Positions 31,610 through 34,454 of a stretch of 34,454 nucleotides of DNA are shown in pieces; the stretch's first letter is position 1, and each line of letters starts with the position of its first letter. A model generated the notes under the pieces. That model was given only the letters and a program-made list of their open reading frames with translations, ran no database searches and was not told the origin of the DNA. The DNA is taken from contig DBXN01000171.1 of the NCBI GenBank assembly GCA_002309585.1, positions 10,037 to 44,490 on the forward strand, given 5' to 3'. The position numbers were made by a program, and so were the translations under genes. Source of the stretch: Verrucomicrobia bacterium UBA1211 (GTDB lineage: Bacteria > Verrucomicrobiota > Kiritimatiellia > RFP12 > UBA1067).

Positions 31610-32839
31610 ATGATCAAGCGTTTGAGTTTGAAAGCGTTCAGTGAGGTCTGTAAACCCGGATCCGGCGCCTCGGCCTTCTTCACCAGTATCCTCATCTGGG
31701 GTATCGGCATCGGCTGTTTCCAGGCCGCGTTCAACAACTTTCTGGTCGAATTCTACAACATTTCGGGGTTTGACCGCGGCGTTCTGGAATTCCTGCGGGA
31801 AACACCCGGTGTCCTGCTCATCGCGATCCTGGCGCTGTTGCACCGCTTCTCCGACTGGAAGGTTCTGCGGATCGGAACATTGATCTCACTGGCGGCGGCG
31901 GGCCTGTTACTGATTCCCGTGCCGTGGGCAGGTGCGGTCGCCCTCATCACCCTCTGGGCGTTGGGCGAACATCTGGTCATGCCCGTGCGGCAATCGATCG
32001 CGCTGAGCATCGCGAAAACGGGAAAGAGCGGCGAATCGCTCGGTATCGTCACCAGCGCGATCAACACGGGAACCGTTGCGGGAAGCCTGCTGGTGGCGGC
32101 GGTCTTCTTCTTCGGGATCCGCTGGCTGCGCCAGACGGATCAACGGCTTCTCTACGATGTGGTCTGGTGCATGATCGTCCTCTTTCTGGCGGTCAGCGTG
32201 GCGCTGGGCGCGACCGTGAAAGAACCCGGCGTCGCAAGCCGTCCGCGCCCCACCTTCTACTTCCGGCGGAAATACCTGAAATTCTATGGACTTGAACTCT
32301 TCTATGGTGCGCGGAAGCAGGTCTTCTTCACCTTCGGTCCCTTCGTTCTCATCAAGCTCTACGGCATGAGCACCAAGGAGGTCGCCTTGCTTTTCGGGAT
32401 CAGCGCCTTCCTGACGGCGCTGTGGGGCGGACGGCTGATCGGGCGGCTCACCGACCGCTGGGGCTACCGCAACGTGATGATCTGGGATACGGTCGTCCTC
32501 TTTTTCGTCTGCCTGCTTTACGGCTTCGCGAAGGATATCTTCCCGCCGAAGGTCGCCGTGGCGGCGGTCTGCGTGAATTACATTCTGGACGCGGTGATCT
32601 CCAACGCCTCTATCGCGACCAACCTCTACGCCCGGACGCTCTCCGACTCGCAGGAGGAGCTGACGGCGACCCTCTCATCCGGCATCTCCGTCAACCATGT
32701 GATCACGGTCTTTTACGCGATCTTCGGCGGCTGGATTTTCGACCGGTTCGGGCCGGGCGTGTTGTTCGCCACCGCCGCCCTCATGGCGCTCGCCAACAGC
32801 GCTTTCGCCCTTACGATTCCCAAACCCACGAAGGCCTAG
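31610..32839 (+). CDS. Major facilitator superfamily transporter
   Basis: The 409-residue protein has about 12 hydrophobic segments, starting at ILIWGIGIGCFQAAFNNFL and ending at VLFATAALMALANSAFAL. An MFS-type loop, GRLIGRLTDRWGYRN, lies after the central segment. It is an inner-membrane secondary transporter. Subfamily and substrate cannot be told. The ATG at 31610 is preferred over an in-frame TTG five codons earlier. It ends on a CTAG sequence shared with the stop of convergent folD. Confidence 0.85.
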   Translation: MIKRLSLKAFSEVCKPGSGASAFFTSILIWGIGIGCFQAAFNNFLVEFYNISGFDRGVLEFLRETPGVLLIAILALLHRFSDWKVLRIGTLISLAAAGLLLIPVPWAGAVALITLWALGEHLVMPVRQSIALSIAKTGKSGESLGIVTSAINTGTVAGSLLVAAVFFFGIRWLRQTDQRLLYDVVWCMIVLFLAVSVALGATVKEPGVASRPRPTFYFRRKYLKFYGLELFYGARKQVFFTFGPFVLIKLYGMSTKEVALLFGISAFLTALWGGRLIGRLTDRWGYRNVMIWDTVVLFFVCLLYGFAKDIFPPKVAVAAVCVNYILDAVISNASIATNLYARTLSDSQEELTATLSSGISVNHVITVFYAIFGGWIFDRFGPGVLFATAALMALANSAFALTIPKPTKA

Positions 32840-33723
32840 CGGCCCGCGCTCCGCGCGGCCGATTCCAGCGTGTTGTAGAGCAGCATCGTGATGGTCATCG
32901 GGCCGACACCGCCGGGAACCGGCGTGATCAGGGAGGCGACCTCGCTGACCGAATCGAAATCGACATCGCCCGCCAACCGGAATCCCTTCGGGCGCGTCGC
33001 ATCCGGGATCCGGTTCACGCCGACATCGATCACCACCGCGCCGGGCTTGACCATATCGCCAGTCACCGTGCCGGGATGTCCCGCCGCCACGACCAGAATG
33101 TCCGCCTGCCGGGTGAACGCCGCCAGATCGGCCGTGCCGGTATGGCAGACCGTCACCGTCGCGTTACCGCCCTTCGCCTTGCGCATCAGCAGGTGCGAAA
33201 CCGGCTTCCCGACAATGTTGCTCCGGCCGACCACAACCGCGTGCTTGCCGGATGTCTCAACGCCCGCGCTGAGCAACATCTGGATGATCCCGTGCGGGGT
33301 ACAGGGCAGGAAACAGCGCTTCCCGATCATCATCCGGCCCACATTGACCGGCGTAAACCCATCGACATCCTTTTCGGGGATGATCGCATCGATCACCGCG
33401 CTCTCGTCAATCTGTTTCGGAAGCGGGAGCTGAACCAGGATCCCGTGGATGGCGGGATCGTCATTCAACCTCCGGACCCATTCGATCGCCTCTTCCTGGG
33501 TGGTGGTCGCCGGCAGACGGATATCGCGCGATACCATTCCCGCATCGGCGCAGGCCTTTTCCTTCGCGGTCACATACGAGAGGGATGCCGGATTCTCCCC
33601 GATCAGGATCACGCCCAATCCGGGCGTCACACCGGTCTCCGCCTTCAGTTTCGCGACCTGTGCCGCTATATCCGCCCGCATGTCGGCGGCCAGTTTTTTC
33701 CCGTCAAGAATCGTCGCGCGCAT
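32836..33723 (-). CDS. folD: Methylenetetrahydrofolate dehydrogenase/cyclohydrolase
   Basis: FolD oxidises 5,10-methylene-THF to methenyl-THF with NADP and hydrolyses it to 10-formyl-THF. The 295-residue protein has SYVTAKEKAC with the catalytic lysine, GILVQLPLPKQI, PEKDVDGFTPVNVGRM, and PCTPHGIIQML. VVGRSNIVGKPVSHLL binds the cofactor, and ITPVPGGVGPMTITMLL closes the domain. It takes up the methylene-THF made by the GlyA half of the fusion protein nearby. It is convergent with the MFS gene, overlapping by four bases (CTAG), and lies 15 bases downstream of the LUD gene. Confidence 0.97.
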   Translation of the reverse strand: MRATILDGKKLAADMRADIAAQVAKLKAETGVTPGLGVILIGENPASLSYVTAKEKACADAGMVSRDIRLPATTTQEEAIEWVRRLNDDPAIHGILVQLPLPKQIDESAVIDAIIPEKDVDGFTPVNVGRMMIGKRCFLPCTPHGIIQMLLSAGVETSGKHAVVVGRSNIVGKPVSHLLMRKAKGGNATVTVCHTGTADLAAFTRQADILVVAAGHPGTVTGDMVKPGAVVIDVGVNRIPDATRPKGFRLAGDVDFDSVSEVASLITPVPGGVGPMTITMLLYNTLESAARSAGR

Positions 33724-33738
33724 CTCTTCCCTTTTGCC

Positions 33739-34395
33739 TTACAGACCCAGGTCCGCATTCACCACCAACACACACACATCCGTCAAACGGGGTTTCCGCT
33801 CCAGCAGGGTCGTCACCATGCAGATCCGGTCCGGCGAATCGCAGTCCGCGCAGAAACCGGTTTCCGCGCACGGCGTTTTCTTGTTGAGCCGTTTCGCGTT
33901 GGGCGGCGACGCCTTCTGCTTGATCCGCAGATAGGCGTCGTTGATGTCGCCATCGACGATTTTGTTCCGGCCGACCACGATGACCACCTTCTTCGGGCCG
34001 AAGATCATGGAGGCGACCCGATTGCCGTTGCCATCGATATTCACAAGGCAGCCGTCCTGCGTGACCGCATTGGTTCCCGTCAGGAAAAGGTCGCAGGTCA
34101 GCTGCCGCCGCATGATCGTCATCTTCTCTTCCGGAGTGAGACCGGGACGCCCGTGATCGAGCAACTCTTTGCCCATCTCCGCCAGACGCGGCTGGACATC
34201 CAGTTCCGCGACGGAGAGCGAGCCGCCGAATCCGACGGTCGCGGCGGATTCCGCCGCCGCGATGACCGCATCGGCCGCATCGCGCACCGTCGGACAATAG
34301 ACCGCCGTAAACCGGCGATGCTCCAACGCATGCACCAGCGAGCGGCACTTTTGCTCCATCAGCCAGTCGTTCAAATCACGGGATTGCCCGGTCAT
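33739..34395 (-). CDS. LUD-domain (LutC/YkgG-like) protein
   Basis: The 218-residue protein matches the LUD (DUF162) domain: VGFGGSLSVAEL, then DLFLTGTNAVTQDGCLVNIDGNGNR, and GPKKVVIVVGRNKIV. LutC-type proteins belong to the lactate-utilisation complex LutABC, but this stand-alone copy has no lutA or lutB in the window, and other LUD proteins have unknown roles. The C-terminal third has several cysteines (CAETGFCADCDSPDRIC) that could bind a metal or cluster. GGGAG lies eight bases before the ATG. The gene probably leads the folD unit, which is 15 bases downstream. Confidence 0.85.
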   Translation of the reverse strand: MTGQSRDLNDWLMEQKCRSLVHALEHRRFTAVYCPTVRDAADAVIAAAESAATVGFGGSLSVAELDVQPRLAEMGKELLDHGRPGLTPEEKMTIMRRQLTCDLFLTGTNAVTQDGCLVNIDGNGNRVASMIFGPKKVVIVVGRNKIVDGDINDAYLRIKQKASPPNAKRLNKKTPCAETGFCADCDSPDRICMVTTLLERKPRLTDVCVLVVNADLGL

Positions 34396-34416
34396 ATCTC
34401 AATCTCCCTGAAAGAA

Positions 34417-34454
34417 GGGTTGAGGGGTCCTCTCAACCCTCAACGCTCAACCCT
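34417..34454. repeat. 7-base CTCAACC/CTCAACG array with inverted copy (array C)
   Basis: GGGTTGAG (34417-34424) is the inverse of CTCAACCC (34432-34439), giving an 8-bp stem with a 7-base loop. From 34432 three 7-base units follow, CTCAACC, CTCAACG, CTCAACC, and the window ends inside the array. It lies upstream of the LUD gene; it is probably at the 3' end of a gene beyond the window. Confidence 0.7.

Overview
The window is a high-GC bacterial chromosome segment, densely coded on both strands, with 32 supported genes (one cut by the left edge). The gene content suggests a member of the PVC group, most likely the Verrucomicrobiota/Kiritimatiellota/Lentisphaerota side. The grounds are three Tat-exported Gfo/Idh/MocA-type proteins (one GH109-like), a bacterial TMEM43 homologue, an EHD-like GTPase and Tad-type pilin genes. 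The taxonomic call is inference; no rRNA or universal marker is present.

Layout. 1-5,700 (minus strand): an ammonium transporter start and P-II regulator behind a sigma-54-like promoter, an orphan ParA ATPase, a Tat-exported Gfo/Idh/MocA oxidoreductase, and an ackA-pta acetate operon. 5,900-7,800 (minus): two glycosyltransferases. 7,857-11,795 (minus): a tightly overlapping biotin operon, bioD-bioA-bioWF, with BioW and BioF fused. 11,900-16,750 (plus): trpF, a four-gene Tad/Flp pilin-like cluster without export machinery, and a TrpB2-type tryptophan synthase beta chain. 16,916-21,245 (minus): an EHD-like GTPase with a C-terminal membrane hairpin, an RlmD-type RNA methyltransferase and MiaB. 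21,618-28,781 (plus): a long run of a CsgG-like lipoprotein-type protein, TMEM43 homologue, Gfo/Idh/MocA protein, QueH, MiaA, RadC and a GH109-like protein. 28,937-32,839 (plus): an RpiB-GlyA fusion, a nucleoside deoxyribosyltransferase-like protein, an MTH1-like Nudix hydrolase and an MFS transporter. 32,836-34,395 (minus): FolD and a LUD-domain protein.

How genes fit together. GlyA and FolD are neighbouring steps of one-carbon metabolism. MiaA and MiaB act successively on A37 of tRNA, and QueH completes queuosine at position 34 of other tRNAs. AckA and Pta interconvert acetyl-CoA and acetate. BioW, F, A and D cover pimelate to dethiobiotin; no bioB is in the window.

The most unusual signal is not a gene. 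Many intergenic spacers are built from degenerate tandem repeats of 7 or 8 bases (words such as CTCAACG, TTAACCTT, CCACCTAA, CATAATGC). They sit mostly at 3' ends of genes, recur at unlinked spacers in related orders, and in several cases run into the coding region and supply its stop codon. Other non-coding structures are a pair of 32-base hairpins with the same arms, a perfect 20-bp inverted repeat nested inside AAACAAC/GTTGTTT repeats, and promoters with a shared TTG...GGTATA look.
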